Assembly (NCBI GenBank): GCA_043805435.1
Contig: JAZDHY010000055.1
Location: 1 to 64,000 of the forward strand
Direction: 5' to 3'
DNA from: JAEXOD01 sp043805435
GTDB lineage: Bacteria; Bacteroidota; Ignavibacteria; Ignavibacteriales; Melioribacteraceae
Length of the DNA: 64,000 nucleotides
Part shown: in pieces, positions 28,392-36,958 of the stretch
Layout: each line of letters opens with the position of its first letter
Position numbering within the stretch: the stretch's first letter is position 1
Position numbers and translations under genes: made by a program
Notes under the pieces: generated by a model
Seen by the model: only the letters and a program-made list of their open reading frames with translations
The model's database searches: none
Told to the model about the DNA's origin: nothing

Positions 28392-30470
28392 CTAATCCTT
28401 GCAGCACCTAACACTACAGCCAGTTTCCTTATAGTTAGGGAGTAAATAGATATAACTATTCTCAGTAGTCAGGTGTAGATAGTACGCTCTTGGGGCATCG
28501 GACTCCGTAGAACTCCAAAAGTAAGTGGCGTAATCTAAATATATGTAGCTACCATAGTTGTCGCGATGGCCGGCAAGCAACGCAGTAAAGCCACTTGTGT
28601 TAGTTCCGGTACCTTGTCCGATGGCTTTTAATGTGTTACTGTTGCTGCCCACTGTAGCTTCTAATGTTTCAAATTCTGTTAAGGTTGGTATATGCCAACC
28701 TTCTGGACAAATACCTCGTACGTTATTACCGCTACTAGAATAATTCATTGCCTCATTCCATTGATATAATCCGCCATAGGTTGTACAATTTGCTTCAATA
28801 TTATTATAACAATACTTTTCAATTGCGCTATTATTAGCCTGATCAATACTACCATCAATTCTTGTTCCAACATTAAGGTTTTCTTTTAACCAGCATTGAC
28901 CACCAATTAATATTGTATTGTATATTTTCCCAGCATAATTAATGGCATAATTACCACAAACATTTACAACACCATCGTCCGCTGTTATTTTAATTTGAAC
29001 CGTGGGACTATAAAAATTCGGGTGTTCAACCCCGGTATTCCAAACTATCGTTTTGCCTATACCACTCGTAATGCCGCTCCCCACAGCACCTGTTATATTT
29101 GTAATTGGCAACCCCCATGTAACACCGCTATCAGATGATGCTGTTACGGTTACGGTCATATTGTTTCCATCAGCATCATTAACATCATAAATAATATCAA
29201 CAATTTTTGAACCGTCAGCACGAATATTAAAGTCTACATTTGTTACCACAGGTACATTGTTTATCGCAATTATTTCAAAACTGTTTTCACTTATGTCACT
29301 TAATAAAGGATTATCTGCATCACTAATTTTAATTTTACAAGCTGTGGATACAACATTTGGTATCGTCCAATTATAAAAATTTGTTTTAGCCGGTGTACTT
29401 TCAATTATTGTATTCCAATTTGTTCCATTGTCAGTTGTATATTCAATTTTAACATTCAAAACAATCTTACTTGACCATATTATATTATGAGTTGTTCCTA
29501 CCGTCCAATTTTCGCCTCCATTTGGAAAAGTCAATGTAATTGAAGGTACAAACTCGGATAAAGGTCGTTTATAAACACCATAATTATAACCTGATACAAA
29601 AAGATTTTGATTTAGGATTTCAAAATCATAAATAATCCCATCAATAAAGCCTTCATTAACCGGTTGCCAAATAACACCATTGTTTGTTGAAAGATAAACC
29701 CCACCCCCTATTGTACCAACAAAAAGATTAGCTCCAATGCTTTTAAGTGCAAAAGTATTTGTCTGCGTTAAACCATTATTAACAGGTAACCATATTGTGC
29801 CATTGTTTGTAGTTTTAAATACGCCCATACTGGTTGCAGCAAATAAAATATTACCAATTGTTGCAAATGAGGTAACCGGCACACTTGGCAATCCAAGGTT
29901 TGACTGAACCCAACTGCCACTGTTATCTGTTGAAATAAAAACTTTTGCACTACCTGTACTAGCACAAATATTTCCATTATAAGCAAAAATTGTTTGAATG
30001 GTTTCATTCTGAAAACCCTCACTACATGGCACCCAGCTTGTGCCGTTATTTGAGGATGAATAAACACCATTATCGGCAGAACCGGCAAACAGTGTTAAAC
30101 CATTAGCTGCAAACGTAGAAATCGTTGCTACAGGTAAACCGTTATTAACGTCAACCCAATTATAACCATTATTGGTAGAGCGATAAACACCAGTATTAAG
30201 GACCCCAGCAAAAAGATATGTTTCAAAGGTAAAAAGCGCAAGAACATTATTAGGAAAAACCTGCGGACATTGTGTAACTACCACCCAATTATCACCATAG
30301 TCGACCGATAAATATATATTATTCCCACTTTCGGTAAATAAAAGCTCACCCTTAGTTTCAAGTTCATAAGACCAATCCGGGTAATTTGTTTTTACCCACT
30401 GCGACTGTATAAAATTAGTTTGAAATATAATGGAAAATGATATTAATAAAAATTTGTAAAAATTCTTCAT
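28392..30470 (-). CDS. Exported BNR-like plus Ig-like plus FISUMP protein
   Basis: 692 residues. Signal peptide (1-24). Residues about 25-305 form WD/BNR-like beta-propeller repeats (STNNGYNW, STDNSGSW, FAGxxxxGVYxS). Residues 311-400 are one copy of the Ig-like unit of the neighbouring giant protein (PNGGENWTVGT). Residues about 405-500 resemble a domain of the small 163-residue protein upstream (VTNVDF, KTIVWN). Residues about 505-692 are a Fibrobacter succinogenes major paralogous (FISUMP) domain: GQCWLKENL, GICPEGWHIPT, FWSST and a C-terminal SVRC. No T9SS sorting domain was seen at the end. Probably a surface lectin-like protein. Confidence 0.85.
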   Translation of the reverse strand: MKNFYKFLLISFSIIFQTNFIQSQWVKTNYPDWSYELETKGELLFTESGNNIYLSVDYGDNWVVVTQCPQVFPNNVLALFTFETYLFAGVLNTGVYRSTNNGYNWVDVNNGLPVATISTFAANGLTLFAGSADNGVYSSSNNGTSWVPCSEGFQNETIQTIFAYNGNICASTGSAKVFISTDNSGSWVQSNLGLPSVPVTSFATIGNILFAATSMGVFKTTNNGTIWLPVNNGLTQTNTFALKSIGANLFVGTIGGGVYLSTNNGVIWQPVNEGFIDGIIYDFEILNQNLFVSGYNYGVYKRPLSEFVPSITLTFPNGGENWTVGTTHNIIWSSKIVLNVKIEYTTDNGTNWNTIIESTPAKTNFYNWTIPNVVSTACKIKISDADNPLLSDISENSFEIIAINNVPVVTNVDFNIRADGSKIVDIIYDVNDADGNNMTVTVTASSDSGVTWGLPITNITGAVGSGITSGIGKTIVWNTGVEHPNFYSPTVQIKITADDGVVNVCGNYAINYAGKIYNTILIGGQCWLKENLNVGTRIDGSIDQANNSAIEKYCYNNIEANCTTYGGLYQWNEAMNYSSSGNNVRGICPEGWHIPTLTEFETLEATVGSNSNTLKAIGQGTGTNTSGFTALLAGHRDNYGSYIYLDYATYFWSSTESDAPRAYYLHLTTENSYIYLLPNYKETGCSVRCCKD

Positions 30471-30521
30471 AACATACCATAACTTAATTATTTATATAAA
30501 ATACATTAACTTAGTAATCTA

Positions 30522-31487
30522 TCATTTTTCTAAAATATAATAATCCTTACCAATCAACATAGGGTTTTGTGTTCTGCCTAAATTAATTCTGCTAACCCAA
30601 TAAGGGATACCGGAAACATCATCGTTTGTGTAATCATATAGTTCTTTTGCTGTAATTTTGCCATCACCATTTACGTCTGCATTACCCTGCAAACCTTTAA
30701 CAAAAAAGTATGTAAACATACCATGTTGTTTTTCGGGGTACCATGTGCTTATTTGGTCGCTTTGCGAACTTGTAAAAATAGTACTCTGTTCATAGGTTAA
30801 ACCCTGTTTTTCAACACTAATATAAATTGGGCTTATATTTTTTAATAAACTACCTGCTTGGCTGTTACCCGAAAAACATGATTCCAATACTATTGTTACA
30901 TGGGGTAATTGTTTTTCAAGTGCAATTTTATCCAAATTTGTATATAAAGTATTTAACGCATAACCATTTAATACAACCGTATTCGGGTCACAGTCAACCG
31001 GCACCAAATAACCGCTTTTTTGTTCAATATCGGGGGCACCGTGTCCGCTGTAATAAATAAATATTTCACTTAAACCTTTTTGCACAAAACTGTATAATTT
31101 ACCTTTATAAAATCCCTCTTTCCCAAATATTGTATATAGGTCGGATTGTTTTGCATCTTCAACATAAATTATATTTTCAGGTTTGTAACCCAACGATTTA
31201 ATAACATATTCCTTAATAACTTTTGCATCGTTAATTGCGTAATCAACCTTAGGTGCCGAAACATAATCTTTATTACCAATAATAACAGCAACCGCATTAT
31301 TTTTTTGTATTCTTGTAGTAGGAATATTTATTAGCAGCTCATCATTAAAATGCTCTAATTCTGCTTTTAGTCTGTTAGGTGTACTATCTATTATTGTCAG
31401 TTTGCCTTTAGGGCTTCTTCCGGTTCCATCTTGTGCTATTACATTAATGGTAATAGTAAATAACATAAAAAGAATAAAATATCTCAT
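30522..31487 (-). CDS. Exported caspase-family (C14) peptidase
   Basis: Signal peptide (about 1-19, ending IAQ). The caspase-like core spans about 63-270: AVIIGNKDY, DAKVIKEY, then IYYSGHG with catalytic His149 and IVLESCFSG with catalytic Cys204. The dyad is intact. The C-terminal GKITAKELYDY is the usual end of metacaspase-type bacterial enzymes. The protein should cleave after basic or acidic residues in the periplasm or outside the cell. It sits between the 163-residue protein (11 bp upstream) and the FISUMP protein, so it probably belongs to the same cell-surface unit. Confidence 0.9.
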   Translation of the reverse strand: MRYFILFMLFTITINVIAQDGTGRSPKGKLTIIDSTPNRLKAELEHFNDELLINIPTTRIQKNNAVAVIIGNKDYVSAPKVDYAINDAKVIKEYVIKSLGYKPENIIYVEDAKQSDLYTIFGKEGFYKGKLYSFVQKGLSEIFIYYSGHGAPDIEQKSGYLVPVDCDPNTVVLNGYALNTLYTNLDKIALEKQLPHVTIVLESCFSGNSQAGSLLKNISPIYISVEKQGLTYEQSTIFTSSQSDQISTWYPEKQHGMFTYFFVKGLQGNADVNGDGKITAKELYDYTNDDVSGIPYWVSRINLGRTQNPMLIGKDYYILEK

Positions 31488-31498
31488 TTTTAACCTCC

Positions 31499-31990
31499 TT
31501 AAGGTCTTGTAGGTGGTAAAGTAACATTTTGTGTTGCAGGCGGGTTTTCAGTAGTAGTTTCAGGTTTTAATACAGTTAAAACAACCGCAACAGCTCCGCC
31601 AACTACAGCCCCCACATAATAATACCAGCTGATACCGCCGCTAACTTTTTCGGCGTTGATTTCAAAATAATAATCATCAACATTAGGATCAATAGAGAAA
31701 TCTTTTTTGTAGTTCCAAATTATTTTTCGGTTAGTACCAACATATTTCCCTTCACTTATATCACCCGTAACTGTTTTTAATTCAAATTTAAAGTCGGGTC
31801 TTGTTTCGCGCTTTAATAATGCAATTATTTCATATTCTTTATTATAATCGCCGGATAGGTCATAAGTAATTTCAATAACATCGGGTTTAACAGTATAATT
31901 TACGTTGGTTACTGTTACATCCTGTGCAAAACTATTAGAAAAACCAAAACATATTAAAAATAATACAAAAACAGGTATTATTTGTTTCAT
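31499..31990 (-). CDS. Small exported protein with C-terminal membrane helix
   Basis: Signal peptide (about 1-22), then a beta-rich domain of about 95 residues (VTVTNVNYTV, VIEITYDL, NRKIIWNYKKD) that resembles residues 405-500 of the BNR/FISUMP protein. One TM helix lies at about 124-143 (SWYYYVGAVVGGAVAVVL), with a short Pro/Thr-rich tail. The first gene of the surface cluster. Function unknown; perhaps an anchor or chaperone for the caspase encoded next. Confidence 0.65.
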   Translation of the reverse strand: MKQIIPVFVLFLICFGFSNSFAQDVTVTNVNYTVKPDVIEITYDLSGDYNKEYEIIALLKRETRPDFKFELKTVTGDISEGKYVGTNRKIIWNYKKDFSIDPNVDDYYFEINAEKVSGGISWYYYVGAVVGGAVAVVLTVLKPETTTENPPATQNVTLPPTRP

Positions 31991-32208
31991 CTACACCTCA
32001 TTAAATATCTTTCTTATTAGCTGCCCCAAATTTCAGGCTCGCTCAAAACTCCATTTTCAACAAAAGAAATTAGTAAATTATAATAAGTTAGTCAAATGAA
32101 TAAACAGAAATATATAAATAAATTTGCCAAAAAACCAAATGATTTGAATATTTTCAATAGAATGATTTCGCAACGATGTAGCTCTATTATTTTTGGGTTT
32201 ATATTTTG

Positions 32209-32362
32209 CTATATACATTCCTCCCTCTATGCGGGATTGTGCACGATAATTTGACAATTTTCTGTTTATAAATAATTTATATTCGTTTAATTAATTATAC
32301 GTTTACACTAAAATAGCCGGTTTTTTGCATTTAATCCGGCATGGCGGGAGATATGTTTATAG
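32209..32362. mobile_element. MITE-like 155-bp element, copy 2
   Basis: The left end CTATATACAT is followed by CTCCCTC-TAT-GCGGGAT; one stem base has changed (CCCTC for CCCGC). The right end is ATCCGGC-ATG-GCGGGAG followed by ATATGTTTATAG. It is the most diverged of the four copies, with mismatches in both stems. Same AT-rich interior. Confidence 0.7.
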
Positions 32363-32448
32363 CGCAGCGATATGTTTTTTAATATTTCGTCTAATATTTA
32401 TTTTGTGTCGCAGCTACGCAGCTCTTGTTTGCCCGGGGTTCATTCATT

Positions 32449-32606
32449 CAATAAACATTCCTCCCGCTATGCGGGATTGTGCCCTATAATTTGGTATTAT
32501 GCCGTTTTCTAAATATTTTTTATTCGTTTATTTAATTATGCGTTTAAAATCAAATAAATAATTCTTTTGTATATGTTATCCCGCATAGCGGGAGACACGT
32601 TTATAG
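32449..32606. mobile_element. MITE-like 155-bp element, copy 3
   Basis: The left end CAATAAACAT is followed by CTCCCGC-TAT-GCGGGAT. The interior shares AAAATCAAATAAATAATT with copy 1. The right end is ATCCCGC-ATA-GCGGGAG followed by ACACGTTTATAG. The spacer before it carries GATATGTTTTTTAATA and AGCTACGCAGCTCTTG. Confidence 0.75.
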
Positions 32607-32633
32607 AAACGCAATACACACAAACAATTCCGA

Positions 32634-32652
32634 GCTGCAGCGCAGCGATATG
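32634..32652 (+). repeat. Triloop hairpin GCTGC-AGC-GCAGC
   Basis: A 5-bp perfect stem with an AGC triloop (32634-32646) is followed by GATATGTTTTTT, the same tail as at 32366. It lies between copies 3 and 4 of the 155-bp element. Confidence 0.6.
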
Positions 32653-32726
32653 TTTTTTAATATTTCGTCTGACATTTATTTTGTGTCGCAGCTACGCAGC
32701 TCTTGTTTGCCCGGGGTTCATTTTTT

Positions 32727-32881
32727 CTATAAACATTCCTCCCGCTATGCGGGATTGTGCACGATAATTTGAAAATATTCTGTTTTATAAAAAATTTTTA
32801 TTCGTTTATTTAATTATGCGTTTACAATAAAATAGCCGGTTTTTTGCTTTTTATCCCGCATAGCGGGAGATATGTTTATAG
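32727..32881. mobile_element. MITE-like 155-bp element, copy 4
   Basis: The left end CTATAAACAT is followed by CTCCCGC-TAT-GCGGGAT. The right end is ATCCCGC-ATA-GCGGGAG followed by ATATGTTTATAG, a nearly perfect 28-bp terminal inverted repeat. It is the best-preserved copy. Its interior has AAAATAGCCGGTTTTTTG in common with copy 2. Confidence 0.8.
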
Positions 32882-32935
32882 AAACGCAAAACATCGTAAT
32901 AATATCGGTTCCATAACTAAACAACATTTTAAAAC

Positions 32936-32963
32936 AAAAAAACCACCCCAAAAGGATGGTTTA
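32936..32963 (-). terminator. Terminator of the ferredoxin operon
   Basis: Read on the minus strand: AAACCATCC, TTTT, then GGGGTGGTTTTTTTG. The stem pairs AAACCA/TGGTTT plus CC/GG and is followed by a T-run. It lies about 80 bp after the ferredoxin stop codon and closes the ten-gene minus-strand run. Confidence 0.7.
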
Positions 32964-33000
32964 ATTTTGCAAATCGATCAAAATTATAAATTGTTTTCAT

Positions 33001-33036
33001 TCATAATTCATAATTCATAATTCACAATTCATAATT
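33001..33036. repeat. Short heptamer tract (TCATAAT), five units
   Basis: Five units of TCATAAT, one of them TCACAAT, form the complement of the 23-unit tract at 20151. They lie between the terminator and the ferredoxin stop. Confidence 0.8.
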
Positions 33037-33044
33037 GTTTTATT

Positions 33045-33377
33045 TTACCTGCCAATATTATCCAATACTTCTTTCCGAGCTAATAATGTTGCTTCATCTT
33101 CAACATGTATAGGATCAGGCACGCAGCAATCAACCGGACAAACAGCGGCGCATTGCGGTTCATCGTGGAAACCTTTACACTCGGTACATTTATCGGGGAC
33201 AATATAAAAAATATCGGCAGAGAAGAAACCTTCAGCACCTGACGGGGCAGCTTCACCTTCTCCATATGTTTTATCTGCATATTTCCAAGCACTTCCTCCC
33301 TCATAAATTGCAGTATTTGGGCATTCAGGTTCGCAAGCTCCGCAATTTATACATTCATCAGTTATTTTAATAGCCAT
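33045..33377 (-). CDS. Ferredoxin, 2[4Fe-4S], Alvin type
   Basis: Low-potential electron carrier. The first cluster motif is C9-x2-C12-x2-C15-x3-C19. The second is C64-x2-C67 followed by an 8-residue insertion, C76-x3-C80 and a further Cys at 84/85. The inserted loop is the mark of Allochromatium-type ferredoxins. The linker 25-60 is longer than usual. It is the last gene of the 39.4-33 kb minus-strand run and lies 33 bp after the DUF309 gene. Redox partner unknown. Confidence 0.92.
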   Translation of the reverse strand: MAIKITDECINCGACEPECPNTAIYEGGSAWKYADKTYGEGEAAPSGAEGFFSADIFYIVPDKCTECKGFHDEPQCAAVCPVDCCVPDPIHVEDEATLLARKEVLDNIGR

Positions 33378-33410
33378 AATATTTCTCCTTAAAATGTTAT
33401 TTATTTAATT

Positions 33411-33803
33411 TTAATCAATTAAACATATTGATTTTATCTTTTTTGTTAATATAATATCATTTTTTGTAAAATTCATTTCTAAAAGCAATTCATTAATCCA
33501 AAACAGCAATTTTTCAACATCAACATTCATAAAAACAGGTCTAAACAATTCCAGTTTGTTTATTCCCTTTTTATATTGTTTAACAGCATTAATGTAATTA
33601 CAGTTCAAACAAAAATAACTTCCAACAGAAATTTGAATTAAACCTTGTAAAAACAATTTATCCTTATTGTCGGTTATATTCCATGCTTTTTCAAAACTTT
33701 CATGAGCTAAATAAAACTCTTGATTATTAAACAAAAATAGACCTAATTCAAAATATTTAAAAACAATTTTATCTTTATTACCAGCTTCCGCTTGAACCTC
33801 CAC
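33411..33803 (-). CDS. DUF309-like protein
   Basis: The conserved part is FELGLFLFNNQEFYLAHESFE, then FLQGLIQISVGSYF and the helical KQYKKGINKL, matching DUF309, a small all-helical family of unknown function. The longest open frame begins at 33884 with an Ala/Val string that is only the out-of-frame reading of the Gly-rich end of the TPM gene. The real start is unclear; the GTG at 33803 is given as the most upstream plausible one. It overlaps the TPM gene by up to 26 bp. Confidence 0.7.
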   Translation of the reverse strand: MEVQAEAGNKDKIVFKYFELGLFLFNNQEFYLAHESFEKAWNITDNKDKLFLQGLIQISVGSYFCLNCNYINAVKQYKKGINKLELFRPVFMNVDVEKLLFWINELLLEMNFTKNDIILTKKIKSICLID

Positions 33804-34503
33804 CGCCAAAACTACCACCGCCACCGCTAAATCCACCAAAACCGCCGCTACTGCCGCCGCTGCTTCCAAAACCACCGCCGCCAAATCCGCCTAAACCACC
33901 AACAATACCACCGCCAATTCTTCTGCCTTTTCTAAAAACATTAAACAACAAGTAGATGATAAAAAAGATAATATATCCAAAAAACTTAAAATTTACTGTT
34001 TTACCGGTATCTTCTTTATCAACACGTGTATATTCGCCTTTAGCTGCTAATTTTACGGCGTTTATGCAGGCCGTTATTCCTTTAAAATAATCACCTGTTT
34101 TAAAATAAGGACGCATTTCATTGCGCATAATTGACGAGGTCAATGCATCGGTTAAAACACCTTCTAAACCGTAACCTACTTCAATTCTCATTTTTTTATC
34201 ATTTAATACAACACAAATCAACACACCGTTATTATTTTTAGTACCAATTTTATTTTGTGAAGCAACATCATAAGTGTACATTTCCAATGGATAATCTTCA
34301 ATAGTATTAACCATCAAAAACAACACCTGATTTGACGTGCTGTCTTCAAATGTCCGCAAATCGGTTTCAAGATAAGATAACTGCGAAGCCGAAAGTGTGC
34401 CGGTATTATCTGTTGCATAACTTTTTAATACAGGAATTTCAGTCCCTGCATAAAGATTACAAACAATTATTAAAAGAAAACTTAATAATTTTAGCCTTTT
34501 CAT
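33778..34503 (-). CDS. TPM-domain protein (YgcG family)
   Basis: Signal peptide (1-19). The TPM domain (about 30-150) carries TGTLSASQLSYLE and the typical MRIEVGYGLEGVLTD. One TM helix lies at about 171-188. The C-terminal about 45 residues are nearly pure Gly/Ser/Phe, as in YgcG proteins, and are thought to be extracytoplasmic and flexible. It overlaps the LemA gene by 4 bp (ATGA); LemA and TPM form a well-known pair. Function in the envelope is unknown. Confidence 0.9.
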   Translation of the reverse strand: MKRLKLLSFLLIIVCNLYAGTEIPVLKSYATDNTGTLSASQLSYLETDLRTFEDSTSNQVLFLMVNTIEDYPLEMYTYDVASQNKIGTKNNNGVLICVVLNDKKMRIEVGYGLEGVLTDALTSSIMRNEMRPYFKTGDYFKGITACINAVKLAAKGEYTRVDKEDTGKTVNFKFFGYIIFFIIYLLFNVFRKGRRIGGGIVGGLGGFGGGGFGSSGGSSGGFGGFSGGGGSFGGGGSSGSW

Positions 34504-35117
34504 TTAAAATCAAAATTTACTTTTGGTGCTTTATCTGAACCTTCGGCAGCTTTAAAATAATATTTTTCTTTAAAACCTGAAAATGAAGCAATTATATTAC
34601 CCGGAAATCTTTTAATAGTAGTATTATACTCTTGAACAGTCGTATTAAATTTCATACGTTCAACCGATATTCTGTTTTCTGTTCCTTCCAACTGACTTTG
34701 AAGCTGCAGGAAGTTTTCGTTTGCTTTTAATTGCGGATAATTTTCAACCGTAACCAACAAACGCGATAATGCGGAACTTAAATTATCCTGCATAGCTTGA
34801 AATTTCGCAACAGCTCGAGGATCGTTTAACATTTCAGGTGTTAACTTCATTGAAGTTGCTCCCGCTCTTGCTTCTGTAACTGCAGTAAATGTTTCTTTTT
34901 CAAATTCGGCCACACCTTTAACTGTAGCAACTAAATTTGGTACTAAATCTGTTCTGCGTTGATATTGATTTTCAACCTGGCTCCAACTTTGGTTTACTGT
35001 TTCATTCATTGTTACCAAGTTATTATAAACACCAACACCCCAGCCTACAAAACTTAAAATAATTACGCCAATAACTGCTGCAATACCGCAGCCAATAATT
35101 AAACCTTTGTTTTTCAT
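34500..35117 (-). CDS. lemA: LemA family protein
   Basis: N-terminal TM anchor (about 6-30), then a three-helix-bundle LemA domain (YNNLVTMNETVNQSWSQVE, QRRTDLVPNLVATVKG, FPGNIIASFSGF). 205 residues is a normal length. The protein is thought to sit in the inner membrane with the helical part outside. It overlaps the TPM gene by 4 bp and follows the PFL gene by 24 bp. Confidence 0.95.
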   Translation of the reverse strand: MKNKGLIIGCGIAAVIGVIILSFVGWGVGVYNNLVTMNETVNQSWSQVENQYQRRTDLVPNLVATVKGVAEFEKETFTAVTEARAGATSMKLTPEMLNDPRAVAKFQAMQDNLSSALSRLLVTVENYPQLKANENFLQLQSQLEGTENRISVERMKFNTTVQEYNTTIKRFPGNIIASFSGFKEKYYFKAAEGSDKAPKVNFDFK

Positions 35118-35141
35118 TTATTCTCCGTTTTAATATACATT

Positions 35142-36503
35142 CTAATTAGTCAAACTTCTTAAAGGAGCAGGAATTCTTCCTCCTCTTCCTACAAACGAAA
35201 CACAATCAAGTTCCCTAACGTACATAATTGGTGCTTTACCTAGCAAACCGCCATAATCAACAAAATCACCAACTTTTTTACCATAGGCGGGAATAATTCT
35301 AACTGCGGTTGTTTTGTCATTAATCATACCGATAGCACATTCATCGGCAATTACACCTGCAATTACTGTTGCGGGCGTATCACCCGGAACCGCAATCATA
35401 TCAAGCCCAACAGAACAAACAGCCGTCATAGCTTCAAGTTTTTCAAGTGAAAGATTTCCCCTTGTAACGGCATCAATCATTCCCTGGTCTTCGCTAACCG
35501 GAATAAAAGCACCACTCATTCCGCCCACAGAAGTACTTGCCATAAGTCCGGCTTTTTTAACCGAATCATTAAGCATTGCAAGAGCTGCCGTTGTACCGGG
35601 TGCTCCAACGTCTTCCACACCCATAGCTTTAAGAATATCACCAATACTATCGCCTATTGCAGGTGTAGGAGCCAACGAAATATCAACTATTCCAAAAGGA
35701 ATACCATGTTTTTTAGCAACTCCACGTCCCATTAGTTCACCGGCACGTGTAATTTTATATATTGTTTTTTTAATAACTTCGGCCAAATTTTGCAAATCAA
35801 CGCCGCCGGCAGATTTAATTGCATCCAAAACAACACCGGGGCCGCTTATACCTACATTTAAAACTACTTCCGGTTCTGTAACACCATGGAAAGCCCCTGC
35901 AACAAAAGGATTATCTTCTGCTGCATTGCAAAAAACTACAAGTTTAGCACATCCAATTGAATCATTATCTTTTGTCAATTCGGCTGTATCTTTTATTACT
36001 TGAGCCATCTGCAAAATTGCATCCATGTTAATACCTGCTTTTGTTGAAGCAACATTAACACTTGAACATACTCTTTTTGTAACCGATAATGCCATCGGAA
36101 TTGATTTGATTAATTCTCTTTCACCGTTTGTCATTCCTTTTTGTACCAATGCCGAATAACCGGCAATATAATCAATTCCTATTTCAGCGGCAGCTTTATC
36201 TAAAATTAGTGCAATTTCAACAAAATCATCAGCTTTAAATCTATCAAACGGTATTGAAATTGGAGTTACCGAAATTCTTTTATTTGCAATTGAAATTCCA
36301 TATTGCGATTCAATTTCTTTTGCATATTTTACATGATTAGAACCATATTTTAATATTTTTTCGTATATATTTTGTTTTGTTACTTCCAAATTTCTATCCG
36401 AACAGTCACGTAAACTAATTCCCATTGTTACCGTACGTATATCAAAATGTTCAATTTCTGTCATTTTGATAGTTTCAAGAATTTCTTCAAATTCGTAATT
36501 CAT
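35142..36503 (-). CDS. PFL family protein (UPF0210)
   Basis: 453 residues, full length for UPF0210/DUF711, whose structure resembles pyruvate formate-lyase barrels but lacks the radical glycine. Conserved parts: EEILETIKMTEIEHFDIRTVTMGISL, GISGPGVVLDAI, GRGVAKKHGIPFGIVDISLAPTP and GDSIGDILKAMG. The ACT-domain gene lies 23 bp upstream; the two are neighbours in many bacteria. Substrate unknown, probably a small amino-acid-like metabolite sensed by the ACT partner. Confidence 0.92.
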   Translation of the reverse strand: MNYEFEEILETIKMTEIEHFDIRTVTMGISLRDCSDRNLEVTKQNIYEKILKYGSNHVKYAKEIESQYGISIANKRISVTPISIPFDRFKADDFVEIALILDKAAAEIGIDYIAGYSALVQKGMTNGERELIKSIPMALSVTKRVCSSVNVASTKAGINMDAILQMAQVIKDTAELTKDNDSIGCAKLVVFCNAAEDNPFVAGAFHGVTEPEVVLNVGISGPGVVLDAIKSAGGVDLQNLAEVIKKTIYKITRAGELMGRGVAKKHGIPFGIVDISLAPTPAIGDSIGDILKAMGVEDVGAPGTTAALAMLNDSVKKAGLMASTSVGGMSGAFIPVSEDQGMIDAVTRGNLSLEKLEAMTAVCSVGLDMIAVPGDTPATVIAGVIADECAIGMINDKTTAVRIIPAYGKKVGDFVDYGGLLGKAPIMYVRELDCVSFVGRGGRIPAPLRSLTN

Positions 36504-36526
36504 TCAAATCTCATAATTATTAATAA

Positions 36527-36958
36527 TTAAATTCTATGCATGTTTCTAAAAATATCTTCATGCTGGCTGTATATTTTTATTTTAAGATCTTCGGCAACAG
36601 CGGCCAAAATATCCTGAATTTCTTTAAAATCTTTAGGAGATGTTGTGATATCAATAATCATAATCATTGTAAAAAATTCATTCATTAATTTTTGAGTAAT
36701 ATCCTGAATGTCACAATCGTTTTCGCCCAAAGCTTTTGTTACTGCAGCCACAATGCCCGGTTTATTAAGTCCAAAGGCAGTAACTATCATTCTGCCATTA
36801 GCTTTTTCTTTAACTGGCACTTCAATTCTTTCATTATTTTCCGTATTGGAAATTATGTTAGATACAATTTTTTTTACTGTATCAGGAGAAGCTTTTTCCC
36901 CTAATTCATCAATAGCTATTAACGCTAGTTTTCTTAATTCATCTTCCGAAAGTCTCAA
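36527..36958 (-). CDS. ACT-domain protein (UPF0237 type)
   Basis: Residues about 55-140 form one ACT domain (VTAFGLNKPGIVAAVTKALGE, IQDITQKLM, FTMIMIIDI), a regulatory ligand-binding fold. The N-terminal 50 residues are an extra charged helical segment that most UPF0237 proteins lack. It overlaps the TPR gene upstream by 4 bp and is followed by its usual partner, PFL. Confidence 0.85.
   Translation of the reverse strand: MRLSEDELRKLALIAIDELGEKASPDTVKKIVSNIISNTENNERIEVPVKEKANGRMIVTAFGLNKPGIVAAVTKALGENDCDIQDITQKLMNEFFTMIMIIDITTSPKDFKEIQDILAAVAEDLKIKIYSQHEDIFRNMHRI

Larger units (their letters stand above)
31991..33044. other. One-kilobase intergenic repeat region
   Basis: It has no gene. In order: AT-rich DNA (31991-32200), MITE-like copy 2, a spacer with GATATGTTTTTTAATA and GCAGCTACGCAGCTC, copy 3, a second spacer of the same type, copy 4, a terminator hairpin, and a five-unit heptamer tract. 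The 66-codon frame at 32567-32767 is a reading of these repeats and is not real. Confidence 0.7.

Noticed and set aside
32567..32767. 66-codon frame in the intergenic repeats
   Set aside because: It translates the MITE-like element and spacer, and shares no codon pattern with real genes.
35314..36003. 229-codon plus-strand frame opposite the PFL gene
   Set aside because: Long only because the PFL gene has few antisense stops; Ser/Pro/Ala-rich composition and no start signal.
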